A stretch of DNA of 64,000 nucleotides from Microbacterium terrisoli. Its GTDB lineage: Bacteria > Actinomycetota > Actinomycetes > Actinomycetales > Microbacteriaceae. The number at the start of each line of letters is the position of its first letter. Within the stretch, counting starts at the first letter, position 1. Location: positions 2,480,001 to 2,544,000 of the forward strand of contig NZ_CP133019.1 in assembly GCF_030866805.1 (NCBI RefSeq), in the 5' to 3' direction. Under the pieces are notes generated by a model. It was given only the letters and a program-made list of their open reading frames with translations, did not search any database and was not told where the DNA came from. This document shows positions 52,806-62,614 of the stretch, piece after piece. The translations under genes and the position numbers were made by a program.

Positions 52806-54025
52806 GCGGTGACCAGACTGTCCAAAGGCACGGCGGTGTCGGCCAGCTTGTCCAGGTCGACGTCGGCGCCCGAGGCGATGAGCTTCTGCACGGTCTCGTT
52901 CACATCCCAGACGTTGACGTTCATCCCGCCGACCACGCGCTTGCCCTGCACCCAGAACACGATGAACTCGCGCTTGCCCTTGTCTCCGCGGACCACCAGC
53001 TGGGCGCCCTTCATCGGTCCCGGATAGCCGCTGAGCTCCATGCCCAGGTCGAACTGGTCGGAGTAGAAGTACGGGATCATGTCGTGCTGCACGTCTTTGC
53101 CGAGCATCGCACGTGCGGCGACCGGACCGGAGTTCAGCGCGTTGGCCCAGTGCTCACTGCGCAGCCGCTCGCCGATCACCGGGTGCATCGCGTTGGCGAC
53201 GTCACCGGCCGCGTACACGTCCGCCGCGCTCGTGCGCAGCGACGCGTCCGTGAGGATGCCGCGCTCGGTGGCGATCCCGGCATCTTCGGCGAGCTTGGTG
53301 TTGGGGATCGCCCCGACGCCGATCAGCACGAGGTCCGCCGGCACTGTCTGCCCGTCGACCACGACGCCTTCGGCCCGCGTGTCGCCGGTGATGCGCTCGA
53401 CGTTGACCGAGGTGCGCAGATCGATGCCGTTCTCCTCGTGCAGCCTGCGGAAGACGTTGCCCATCTCCTCGCCCAGCGCGATCGCCAGCGGCACCGGGTC
53501 CCGCTCGAGGATCGTGACCTGGTTGCCCAGCTGCTTGGCAGTGGCGGCGACCTCCATGCCGATCCAGCCCGAGCCGATGAGCACGAGCTTCTTGCCGCCG
53601 CCCGACAGCTCCGCCTTCAACGCGTCCGAATCGGCCAGGGTCCGCAGCATGTGGACGCCCGTGAGACCATGGCCGGGGATCGGCAGCTGCCGCGGCGACG
53701 AACCTGTCGCCAGCAGCAGCTTGTCGTAGCCGAGCGCCGTGCCGTCAGAGAGCGTGACCGTGTGCGCGTCGACGTCGATGGCATCTGCGGTGGTGGACTG
53801 TCGCACCTCGATGCGCTGCTCGCGATACCAGTCGTCGGGGTGCAGGATGACGGCATCCAACCCCTCGTCGCCCTTCAGGTATCCCTTGGACAGCGGCGGC
53901 CGCTGGTACGGCGTGTGCGGCTCGGCGGCGATGACGGTGACATCGCCCTCGTACCCTTCTTCGCGCAGCGTCTGCGCGGCCGTGCCTGCGGCAAGCCCTC
54001 CGCCGACGATGACCATTCCTGCCAT
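52802..54025 (-). CDS. NAD(P)/FAD-dependent ferredoxin-reductase-type oxidoreductase
   Basis: 407-residue flavoprotein of the putidaredoxin/rubredoxin reductase type. FAD motif MVIVGGGLAAGTAAQTLREE, PYQRPPLSKGYLKG, NAD motif VLIGSGWIGMEVAATAKQLG, and second FAD site DVYAAGDVANAMHPVIG. The C-terminal domain contains FIVFWVQGKRVVGGMNVNVW. No partner ferredoxin is encoded next to it. It sits between folE (50-base gap upstream) and the FolP2-like gene (GTGA overlap). Confidence 0.9.
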   Translation of the reverse strand: MAGMVIVGGGLAAGTAAQTLREEGYEGDVTVIAAEPHTPYQRPPLSKGYLKGDEGLDAVILHPDDWYREQRIEVRQSTTADAIDVDAHTVTLSDGTALGYDKLLLATGSSPRQLPIPGHGLTGVHMLRTLADSDALKAELSGGGKKLVLIGSGWIGMEVAATAKQLGNQVTILERDPVPLAIALGEEMGNVFRRLHEENGIDLRTSVNVERITGDTRAEGVVVDGQTVPADLVLIGVGAIPNTKLAEDAGIATERGILTDASLRTSAADVYAAGDVANAMHPVIGERLRSEHWANALNSGPVAARAMLGKDVQHDMIPYFYSDQFDLGMELSGYPGPMKGAQLVVRGDKGKREFIVFWVQGKRVVGGMNVNVWDVNETVQKLIASGADVDLDKLADTAVPLDSLVTA

Positions 54026-54075
54026 TTTCTCCTCCAGTGTGGGTTGCGTGTGTGTGTGATCGGATGGCTGTGTGG

Positions 54076-54678
54076 TCAGTGCGACCGCGGGGCGAACTGC
54101 GCGCGCAGATTCTCATCATCACGGATCGCGCCGCGGAAGGCGCGGGTCACGGTCGTCGCTCCGGTCGAGTGCGCGCCGCGCAGCGACATGCACATGTGCT
54201 CGGCTTCGAGCACCACCCCCACGCCGCGCGGTTCGAGGCAGGCGTCCAGGTGGTCGGCGATCTGCGTGGTCAACGTCTCCTGCACCTGCAGGTCGTGGGC
54301 GAACAGCTCGACCACACGGGCGAGCTTGGACAGCCCCACGATGCGCGGCCCGGGCAGGTAGCCGACGTGCGCGACGCCGCGGAAGGGCAGCAGATGGTGC
54401 GCGCACAGCGAGACGAACGGGATGTCGCGCACCAGCACGATGTCGTCGTACCCGTCTTCGTTGGGGAAGGTCGTCATCGCGAACGGCTTCGACGAGGTCA
54501 GCTCCTGAAGACTCGCGACGACACGTCGGGGCGTGTCGTCCAGGTTCGCGTCGTCGAGGTCGCGCCCGAGGGCACGCAGCAGATCGGCGACAGCAGCCTC
54601 AGCCGCGACGACATCCACTGCGGGTGGGGTGGATGCCGCCCCTACTGCTGTCAGCGACACCTGTGCTGCGATCGACAT
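54076..54678 (-). CDS. folE: GTP cyclohydrolase I
   Basis: 200-residue enzyme making 7,8-dihydroneopterin triphosphate. The zinc-site and GTP motifs are intact: VSLCAHHLLPFRGVAHVGYL, GLSKLARVVELFAHDLQVQE and LEAEHMCMSLRGAHSTGATT. ATG 54678 is preceded by GGAGGGG at five bases, which settles the start against a longer frame. It is the first gene of folE-reductase-folP2-ribD_C and diverges from the cysteine-rich HTH regulator at 54780. Actinobacteria normally carry folE with folP/folB/folK near ftsH, so this may be a second copy. Confidence 0.95.
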   Translation of the reverse strand: MSIAAQVSLTAVGAASTPPAVDVVAAEAAVADLLRALGRDLDDANLDDTPRRVVASLQELTSSKPFAMTTFPNEDGYDDIVLVRDIPFVSLCAHHLLPFRGVAHVGYLPGPRIVGLSKLARVVELFAHDLQVQETLTTQIADHLDACLEPRGVGVVLEAEHMCMSLRGAHSTGATTVTRAFRGAIRDDENLRAQFAPRSH

Positions 54679-54741
54679 GAACGCCCCTCCCGTCGGCACC
54701 ATGCCGGCTCGTGATTCTGACGCTACGACCACGAAGTTCTT

Positions 54742-54772
54742 TTGTCAAGATTCACCGTTTTAGATGTAGACT
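54742..54772 (+). promoter_or_regulatory. Promoter of the cysteine-rich regulator gene
   Basis: TTGTCA (54742-54747) and TAGACT (54767-54772, 19-base spacer; alternatively TGTAGA with 17). TAGACT ends seven bases before ATG 54780, consistent with a leaderless transcript. The region is AT-rich compared with its surroundings. Confidence 0.5.
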
Positions 54773-54779
54773 GCGTGTC

Positions 54780-55472
54780 ATGGGCATCATCGCCGACAAC
54801 CGCGCCGAAGCCATCGCCGCGCTGGCCGATCCGATTCGGCGGCGCATCTACGACCTCGTGGCCGCCGCATCCGACCTCATAGGACGCGATGAGGTCGCCA
54901 CCCGCGCCGACCTCCCGCGCTCGACCGCGGCATTCCACCTGGACCGGCTGGTCGAAGCCGGTGTGCTGACCACAGAATACCGCCGGCTGTCGGGCCGCTC
55001 CGGCCCCGGCGCAGGCAGGCCTGCGAAGCTGTATCGCACCACCGCGACCGAGCTGGTGGGGTCGGTGCCCGAACGGCACTATGAGTTGGCCGGTGAACTG
55101 CTGGCCGCCGCCGCCGAGCGGGCCGATCGCGACGGCGTGTCCATACACGAGGCAGTCAGCGCCCAGGCGCGCGACATCGGCGCCGCTGTGGCCCACGACC
55201 ACCCTGAACTCGAAGCTGCGCTGGACGCCTGCGGCTACGATCCGGTCACCGACGAGAATGGCACCGTCACCCTGTGCAACTGCCCGTTCCACAGCCTGGC
55301 CGACCGGCACACCGAGCTGATCTGCGGCGCGAACCTCGCCTTGGTCGGCGGCATGGTCGAGGCCACCGACGACCCGCGCACGGCACATCTCGTGCCGCGC
55401 GCCGGACACTGCTGCGTCGAAATCCGCGCCGCCCGCGACGGCGCCGACGACACGGTCACGCCGACACCCTGA
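54780..55472 (+). CDS. Winged-HTH regulator with a cysteine-rich C-terminal domain (possible Fe-S or redox sensor)
   Basis: 230-residue ArsR/SufR-like regulator. HTH: AIAALADPIRRRIYDLVAAA, DEVATRADLPRSTAAFHLDR, followed by the wing with GRPAKLYR. C-terminal effector region has cysteines in ALDACGYDP, LCNCPFHSLADRHTELICGA and GHCCVEI, a spacing reminiscent of the cluster-binding region of SufR-type proteins. Met start at 54780 seven bases after TAGACT; the longer open frame upstream is not used. Divergent from folE, whose operon it may control. The sensed signal is not established. Confidence 0.83.
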   Translation: MGIIADNRAEAIAALADPIRRRIYDLVAAASDLIGRDEVATRADLPRSTAAFHLDRLVEAGVLTTEYRRLSGRSGPGAGRPAKLYRTTATELVGSVPERHYELAGELLAAAAERADRDGVSIHEAVSAQARDIGAAVAHDHPELEAALDACGYDPVTDENGTVTLCNCPFHSLADRHTELICGANLALVGGMVEATDDPRTAHLVPRAGHCCVEIRAARDGADDTVTPTP

Positions 55473-55518
55473 CCGCCGATATCCCCCATCAGGCGGCGAG
55501 GTTCACCATAATGGGCAC

Positions 55519-56211
55519 ATGACCGCACCGCGCATCCTTGTCGTCGATGATGAACCGAACATCCGCGATCTGCTGATCACGAGCCTGAGATTCGCGGGCT
55601 TCCAGGTGCGCGCCGTCGCCAACGGCGCACAGACCATCTCCGCTGTCCTCGAAGAGGAGCCGGACCTCATCATCCTCGATGTGATGCTCCCCGATATGAA
55701 CGGGTTCAGCGTCACCAAGCGGCTGCGCGGTGCCGGTTACACCGCCCCCATCCTTTTCCTCACGGCCAAGGACGAGACCGAAGACAAGATCGAGGGTCTC
55801 AACGCCGGTGGCGACGACTACGTCACCAAGCCCTTCAGCCTGGACGAGATCGTCGCACGCATCCAGGCGATCCTGCGCCGCACGATGCAGACCGATGAAG
55901 AGTCGGTCATCCGCACCGGTGAGCTGACGATGGATCAGGACACGCACGACGTGTTCGTCGGTGACGCGCAGATCGACCTGAGCCCGACGGAGTTCAAGCT
56001 GCTGCGGTACCTGATGCTCAACCCGAACCGGGTGCTGAGCAAGGCGCAGATCCTCGACCACGTGTGGGAGTACGACTTCAACGGCGATGCGGGCATCGTC
56101 GAGAGCTACATCTCGTACCTGCGCCGCAAGATCGACCCGCACGCCAGCGAGTCGCTCATCCAGACCAAGCGCGGCTTCGGGTACATGCTCAAGGCCGGCA
56201 AGTCCTCCTGA
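55519..56211 (+). CDS. OmpR/PhoB-family response regulator
   Basis: 230 residues: receiver domain with phosphorylation Asp54 (LIILDVMLPDMNG), acidic pair Asp10/Asp11, Lys104 in DDYVTKPFSLDEI; C-terminal winged helix with LSPTEFKLLRYLMLNPNRVL and DAGIVESYISYLRRKIDP. A CATAAT box six bases before ATG 55519 points to a leaderless message. It is followed 11 bases later by its histidine kinase. Resembles the actinobacterial TcrX/TrcR/PrrA branch; the exact system is not identified. Confidence 0.94.
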   Translation: MTAPRILVVDDEPNIRDLLITSLRFAGFQVRAVANGAQTISAVLEEEPDLIILDVMLPDMNGFSVTKRLRGAGYTAPILFLTAKDETEDKIEGLNAGGDDYVTKPFSLDEIVARIQAILRRTMQTDEESVIRTGELTMDQDTHDVFVGDAQIDLSPTEFKLLRYLMLNPNRVLSKAQILDHVWEYDFNGDAGIVESYISYLRRKIDPHASESLIQTKRGFGYMLKAGKSS

Positions 56212-56222
56212 CCGGCACGGTC

Positions 56223-57968
56223 GTGGCTGCAGAGCCGGACGCGGTCACCGGCTGGTGGCGCAGCCTCAGTCTGCGCGCGAAGGTGACCGGCGTCACAGTC
56301 GCCGTACTGATGATCGGGCTGATCACGGTCGGCGTCGGGACCCTCGTGTTCCTGCGCAATGCGCTGGATGCGAACCTCGACACACAGGTGCAGCAGCTCG
56401 CCGTGGCAGATGTCGGCACGAGCGTGTTCGACATCACGATCGACGGGGACGCAGTGACCTTCACCCCCAACCCGTCGGCGAATCTGCAGTACTCCGGGTA
56501 CTTCGTGGCCATCTACGCCGCCAACGGCGAGCTTCTGGCCACGACGGGGCCCAAGACGCCGAACACGCCGGTGTTCCCGCCGAAGGTGACAACGCAGGAC
56601 CAGGTGATCCGCGGGACCTCACCGTTCACCATCGAGGGCACCGACGGCCCAGACTTCCGCGCCAGCGTGGGCCCCTTGCAGGTGGGCAACCGCGCCGCGG
56701 TGTTCACCCAGTTGGTGGCACTGCCGACGGCCTCGGTCGACCGCATCGTCGGCACGTTCCTGGGCATCTACAGCGTGTTCGCGATCCTGACCGTCATCGT
56801 CGGCGCGCTCGTGACGCGCTGGCTGGTCACCCTCGCGTTCCGCAGTCTCGGCCAGGTCGAATCGACGGCCATGTCGATCGCCGCCGGCGATTTCAGCCAG
56901 CGCATGACCGGTATCGAGCCCGAGCACACCGAGGTCGGACGCCTGAAGATCGCGATCAACGCCATGCTCGGGCGCCTGGATGCGGCCCTCGGGCAGCGCG
57001 ATGCCGCCGTGCGGCAGATGCGCCGTTTCGTCGGCGACGCCAGCCACGAGCTGCGCACTCCCCTGGTCACCGTCCGCGGCTACGCCGAGCTGTACCGAAT
57101 GGGCGCGATCCGCGGCGACGACGACGTCGCCGTCGCCTTCGAACGCATCGAGAAAGAGGCGATCCGCATGGGCGCCCTCGTGGAGGACCTGCTTGCGCTG
57201 ACCCGTCTGGACGAGCGACAGGAGGCGGTGCCGATCATTCCCGTCGACCTTCGCCCCATCGCGCGCGACGCGGCGATGGACCTGCGCGCTGCCGCGCCGT
57301 CACGCCCTGTCGGAATCGAAGACACCACGACCGGGGCGTTGCCCATCGTCCCGCTCCCCCTCGCACTGAACCCTGCCCTGAACCCTGCCCTGAACCCCGC
57401 GACACCGGCCACCGGGACCGCGAGCACGAAACGCAAGAACGCGGCGAACCCCGCCCGCACGGGCGGACGCGGCCTGCTGCGCCGCAGACCTCGCACCCCC
57501 ACCGCTGCCGACGTGGAGGCGGCGGCGCCGGCGCCGACGCAGCCGATCGCGACCGCCCGGGTTCGAGAGCCCATCGTCCTGGGCGATGAGAACCGCATCC
57601 GGCAGGTGGTGGCGAACCTGCTGGCCAACGCCCGCCGCTACACGCACGAAGACTCGCGCATCGACCTGTCGGTGGGAGTGGATGCCGCAGCCGGCACAGG
57701 CTGGATCGCCGTGGCCGATCACGGCGACGGGATCCCGCCGCAGATCCGCGATCAGATCTTCCAGCGGTTCTGGCGGGCAGACAACTCCCGCACGCGCGAG
57801 ACGGGCGGTTCAGGACTCGGGCTGTCGATCGTCGCCTCGATCGTGCAGGCGCTGCGCGGCTCGGTCTCGGTGACCGAGACGCCCGGGGGCGGCGCGACCT
57901 TCCGCGTCGCCTTCCCCCTCGCCGACACCACTGCGGTTGAGGCCCCGTCGGCCCCCGAGACGCACTGA
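56223..57968 (+). CDS. Sensor histidine kinase with a linker insertion before the ATPase domain
   Basis: 581 residues: membrane helix (about 20-45), extracytoplasmic sensor domain (about 45-175), second membrane helix (FLGIYSVFAILTVIVGALVT), HAMP, HisKA with phospho-acceptor His275 in FVGDASHELRTPLVTVRGYA, and a HATPase domain with N-box (VVANLLANARRYTHED) and G-boxes (ADHGDGIPPQ, GGSGLGLSIV). Between HisKA and the N-box lie ~80 extra residues rich in Pro/Ala/Arg, starting with three NPAL repeats (from about residue 380). GTG 56223 is the only reasonable start; no ribosome site is evident, so coupling to the regulator gene is likely. Confidence 0.92.
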   Translation: MAAEPDAVTGWWRSLSLRAKVTGVTVAVLMIGLITVGVGTLVFLRNALDANLDTQVQQLAVADVGTSVFDITIDGDAVTFTPNPSANLQYSGYFVAIYAANGELLATTGPKTPNTPVFPPKVTTQDQVIRGTSPFTIEGTDGPDFRASVGPLQVGNRAAVFTQLVALPTASVDRIVGTFLGIYSVFAILTVIVGALVTRWLVTLAFRSLGQVESTAMSIAAGDFSQRMTGIEPEHTEVGRLKIAINAMLGRLDAALGQRDAAVRQMRRFVGDASHELRTPLVTVRGYAELYRMGAIRGDDDVAVAFERIEKEAIRMGALVEDLLALTRLDERQEAVPIIPVDLRPIARDAAMDLRAAAPSRPVGIEDTTTGALPIVPLPLALNPALNPALNPATPATGTASTKRKNAANPARTGGRGLLRRRPRTPTAADVEAAAPAPTQPIATARVREPIVLGDENRIRQVVANLLANARRYTHEDSRIDLSVGVDAAAGTGWIAVADHGDGIPPQIRDQIFQRFWRADNSRTRETGGSGLGLSIVASIVQALRGSVSVTETPGGGATFRVAFPLADTTAVEAPSAPETH

Positions 57969-58085
57969 GAGCCGTCTCCTCCCCAGGCAGGCGGCGCGCG
58001 CAGCTGTCCACGGATGCCCATACCTCTGCGCGTGGCTTCCCCGCGTGCCCCTAGCGTGGTGACACGAACACACGGAGGGAACCTC

Positions 58086-58373
58086 ATGCCCGTCTATTCC
58101 GTCGACAGCGACGCCGTCCTGAACACCACCGCCGCCGTGCGCGGCACGATCGATCGCGTGCAGGCCGAGACGCAGGCGATGCTCGCCCAGCTCACGAATC
58201 TGCAGGCGACCTGGACCGGTTCGGCCTCAGCGGCGTTCGCCGGTGTGGTCGATCAATGGCGCGCGACGCAGGCGCAGGTCGAGGCCAGCCTGGCGGCGAT
58301 CAACCACGCCCTGACAGCGGCCGGCCAGCAGTACGCCGACGCCGAGCAGTTCAGCGCGGGCCTGTTCCGCTGA
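58086..58373 (+). CDS. WXG100-family (ESAT-6-like) secreted protein
   Basis: 95-residue helical hairpin protein with the central WTG turn (LQATWTGSASAAFAGVVDQW), a typical type VII secretion substrate or effector partner. GGAGGG lies six bases before ATG 58086, and a TAGCGT -10 box about 30 bases further up. There is no esx/eccC gene, no second WXG100 gene and no effector next to it. Followed at once by a strong terminator, so it is monocistronic. Confidence 0.9.
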   Translation: MPVYSVDSDAVLNTTAAVRGTIDRVQAETQAMLAQLTNLQATWTGSASAAFAGVVDQWRATQAQVEASLAAINHALTAAGQQYADAEQFSAGLFR

Positions 58374-58375
58374 CG

Positions 58376-58409
58376 ACGAAGCGCCCCTCCCGAGGGAGGG
58401 GCGCTTCGT
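58376..58409. terminator. Bidirectional terminator between WXG100 and groEL
   Basis: Perfect 16-base arms (ACGAAGCGCCCCTCCC and complement) with a two-base loop between convergent genes. Confidence 0.88.
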
Positions 58410-58424
58410 GAGAACCGACGAGAC

Positions 58425-60108
<1,684 letters not shown>

Positions 60109-60115
60109 CTCATTC

Positions 60116-60140
60116 TGGCACTCGACCCTGCCGAGTGCAA
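60116..60140. promoter_or_regulatory. Second, degenerate CIRCE element
   Basis: TGGCACTC-N9-GAGTGCAA: the GCACTC/GAGTGC core and 9-base spacing are kept but the outer bases differ. Seven bases upstream of the perfect copy, and 15 bases past the stop of the LytR_C gene. Confidence 0.85.
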
Positions 60141-60155
60141 GCTGCCGCGACCGCG

Positions 60156-60728
60156 CTACGGCGTCGTCGTCGGCGACGGCGACGTCACCCGATCGGTGCC
60201 CAGCACGACCGTGAGCTGCTTGGCCTTCGCATCCCCGGCGGGCTGATACTTCTCGCTCTTCGCGATCACCGCGTCCCCGATCACGCCGGCCAGCCCCTCG
60301 GCCGCGGCCGCATCCTCGTCGGCGGCGTAGTAGACGGTGGTGGTCGGGTACGTCGAGCCGGCTTCGCCGGGCGAGACCTTCGCCGCCGGCCATCCCGCGT
60401 GCACCACGGCATCCTTGGCTCCGGTGGCCTCTCCGGGCTCGCCTGTCGCGTTGAGGATCAGCACCGAGTACGACGTGTCGATGACCGGCGTGATCGTCGG
60501 GGAGGGCGTGGCACCGAGGGGCGCGTCCGACGCGCCGTTCAGCCGATCGGTGACGATCAGCGTCCCCAGCACGCCCGCGCCGATCAGCACGATGGTCGCC
60601 ACGGCCGCCCAGGCGAACACGACCGCGCCCCGCAACCGCGGGTTCTCGGCGCGATGGGCACCGACCCGATCAGCGTCGGCCGGGGCGACATCGAAACTGT
60701 CGTGCGGAAAACTGTCGGTCGGCACCAC
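60156..60728 (-). CDS. LytR C-terminal domain protein (membrane-anchored)
   Basis: 190 residues: cytoplasmic N-terminus of ~35, one membrane helix (GAVVFAWAAVATIVLIGAGV), a linker, then a LytR_C-like domain (SYSVLILNATGEPGEATGAK, STYPTTTVYYAADEDAAAAE) exposed outside. Such proteins often lie near LytR-CpsA-Psr wall-polymer ligases, not present here. TAGCAT lies just before two adjacent GTG codons (60728 and 60725); either may be a leaderless start. Ends in Ser/Pro/Thr-rich tail. Confidence 0.82.
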   Translation of the reverse strand: MVPTDSFPHDSFDVAPADADRVGAHRAENPRLRGAVVFAWAAVATIVLIGAGVLGTLIVTDRLNGASDAPLGATPSPTITPVIDTSYSVLILNATGEPGEATGAKDAVVHAGWPAAKVSPGEAGSTYPTTTVYYAADEDAAAAEGLAGVIGDAVIAKSEKYQPAGDAKAKQLTVVLGTDRVTSPSPTTTP

Positions 60729-60799
60729 TGCATGCTACCTGTCGGTCCTCGGCTCCGCCTCTCAGGCCGGCCCCGCCGCCGAGGCGTTTCCCGTCCGGT

Positions 60800-61048
60800 T
60801 CACGCGACGCCCGACACCCGTGCCCGACGGGAGCGCTCGCGCTCGTCGCGTCGGCGGCGCAGCCGCCCGACCAGCAGCGGGTCGTACTCCAGAGCGTCGG
60901 TCGTGTCGATCAGGCGCCCGAGCAGCTGGTAGTAGCGGGCCGGAGCCAGTTCGAGCTCGGCGCGGATGGCCTCCTCCTTCGCACCGACGTGGCGGGTCCA
61001 TCCGGCCTCGAAGTCGAGGATCACACGGTCGCTGTCGCTGAGGGGCAC
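60800..61048 (-). CDS. DUF3263-family protein
   Basis: 82-residue actinobacterial protein: LSDSDRVILDFEAGWTRHVG, KEEAIRAELELAPARYYQLL, GRLIDTTDALEYDPLLVGRL RRRRDER. The HTH-like central part and basic tail suggest nucleic acid binding, but the function is unknown. TAACGT ends seven bases before GTG 61048, giving a leaderless transcript; an alternative GTG lies nine bases upstream. Confidence 0.85.
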   Translation of the reverse strand: MPLSDSDRVILDFEAGWTRHVGAKEEAIRAELELAPARYYQLLGRLIDTTDALEYDPLLVGRLRRRRDERERSRRARVSGVA

Positions 61049-61058
61049 GGCACTCACG

Positions 61059-62153
61059 TTAGCGGCGGGCCGAGGCCTTACGGTCGCGCCACTCCATGCC
61101 GGCGCCGATCGGCCGTACGATCGCGCCCAGCGGATCGACGGCGGCGACGACGGTGCCGTCCACGGCGAGCGCGAACGCCCCGTTGGGCCACGCCGCAGCG
61201 TCGGGCGGAGGATGCCACTGCCCGCGCACCGCGGAGTGCAGGCCCACGGCATCCATCGTGATCCAGCGCCCGACCGTCCCTGCCGCAGCGACGATCCTCT
61301 CGCGCGCAGCCTGCGGCACGTGCACGAGCACACCGGGAGTGGTGACCACGAGCGTCGCCTCCGCCGGCACTCGGGCGAGCACGTCGGCGGCCACGTCGGC
61401 CAGCGCATCGGCCGCGTCGGCGGCGATCAGGTGCGGCGGTGCGGCGGCGGCGACCTCCAGAGCCGCCCGCACGCGCGCGGCCCGCCCCTGCTCGCCCGGC
61501 CACACCAAGCCCTCCAGCCACGCCCGGTCTGCGGCATCGCGCGCATCTCGCGGCTGCAGGTCGATGCCCGCGCGCCAGACCACCTCCGGCAGCCGCAGGT
61601 CCGCAAGCGGGCCGCGCCACTGCGCGTGCAGCACGACCGGGCTCACGCCGTCGTCGGGGTCGAGCGCACACACGCCGCCGTCGTGCTCGTATCGGTAGGA
61701 GTAGCGATCGGGGTACAGGCACAGCCCCGCGCTGGCGCCGACCTCCAGCAGCGCGATCGGCCCGTCGATCACGCTGAGCGCAGGCACGAGCGCCGCGCAC
61801 CGCAGCGGTTCATTGGTCTGCACGCTGCGCCGCATGCACTCGGCGACGACCTCATCGGCGTGCGCGGTCAGCCACGCCGCCCACTGTTCGGCCGGCACCT
61901 GCCCGCACCCCAGCATGCGCGTCACCGCGAACACCAGTGCCGGCTGACGGTGCGCGGGGGCGATGCGCGCGAGCACGGCGGCCGCATCGCGCCCCTCGAC
62001 CACGCGCTGCGCCCATCGTGCATACAGCGGCGAGCGGCGCGGCGCCTCCTCCCGGGCGAAACGCGCGTAGCGCTCGCACACGGCGTCGATCTCCGCGTCG
62101 ACATCGGCGTCGCGGGAGTGCGCGATCTGGTCGTCGAAGGTCACGACATCCAT
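61059..62153 (-). CDS. DUF2332-family protein
   Basis: 364-residue protein of an actinobacterial family of unknown function. It has segments such as SPLYARWAQRVVEGRDAAAV, ALLEVGASAGLCLYPDRYSY, ARDAADRAWLEGLVWPGEQG and VVTTPGVLVHVPQAARERIV; the LLEVGASAGL stretch resembles a methyltransferase SAM loop, which is suggestive only. Divergent from msrB; its TAA stop overlaps the -10 box of the DUF3263 gene. Confidence 0.85.
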   Translation of the reverse strand: MDVVTFDDQIAHSRDADVDAEIDAVCERYARFAREEAPRRSPLYARWAQRVVEGRDAAAVLARIAPAHRQPALVFAVTRMLGCGQVPAEQWAAWLTAHADEVVAECMRRSVQTNEPLRCAALVPALSVIDGPIALLEVGASAGLCLYPDRYSYRYEHDGGVCALDPDDGVSPVVLHAQWRGPLADLRLPEVVWRAGIDLQPRDARDAADRAWLEGLVWPGEQGRAARVRAALEVAAAAPPHLIAADAADALADVAADVLARVPAEATLVVTTPGVLVHVPQAARERIVAAAGTVGRWITMDAVGLHSAVRGQWHPPPDAAAWPNGAFALAVDGTVVAAVDPLGAIVRPIGAGMEWRDRKASARR

Positions 62154-62206
62154 TCTCCAAGGAACACGATCGCGGAATGTCGGGTTGAATGGCTATGGAG
62201 GATTCC

Positions 62207-62614
62207 ATGACCTACACCGTGAACAAGACCGACGACCAGTGGCGCGACGAGCTCGAGCCTGAGCAGTATGCCGTGCTGCGCGAAGCGGCCACTGAGCGTC
62301 CGTGGACCGGCGAGCTGCTCGACGAGCACCGCGCCGGGCTGTACAGCTGTGCCGCGTGCGGGGCTGAACTGTTCCGCAGCGGCACGAAGTTCGCGTCGCA
62401 CTGCGGCTGGCCGAGCTTCTATGAGTCGATCCGGCCCGAAGCTGTGCTGCTGCTCGAAGACAAGACACTGGGCATGGAGCGCACGGAGGTGCGGTGCGCG
62501 GCCTGCGGCTCGCACCTGGGGCACGTCTTCCCCGACGGCTTCGGCACGCCCACCGGTGACCGGTACTGCATGAACTCGATCTCGCTCTCGTTCAGCCCGG
62601 AAGAAGCCGGGTGA
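62207..62614 (+). CDS. msrB: Peptide-methionine (R)-S-oxide reductase
   Basis: 135-residue repair enzyme reducing methionine-R-sulfoxide. Two zinc CxxC pairs (SCAACGAEL, CAACGSHLGHVFPDG) and the catalytic cysteine in DRYCMNSISLSF are present; FASHCGWPSFY is the substrate site and holds a further Cys as a possible recycling residue. Start ATG 62207 is chosen because GGAGG sits five bases before it; an upstream in-frame ATG (62189) lacks a site. Stop overlaps the nitroreductase GTG (GTGA). Confidence 0.95.
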   Translation: MTYTVNKTDDQWRDELEPEQYAVLREAATERPWTGELLDEHRAGLYSCAACGAELFRSGTKFASHCGWPSFYESIRPEAVLLLEDKTLGMERTEVRCAACGSHLGHVFPDGFGTPTGDRYCMNSISLSFSPEEAG

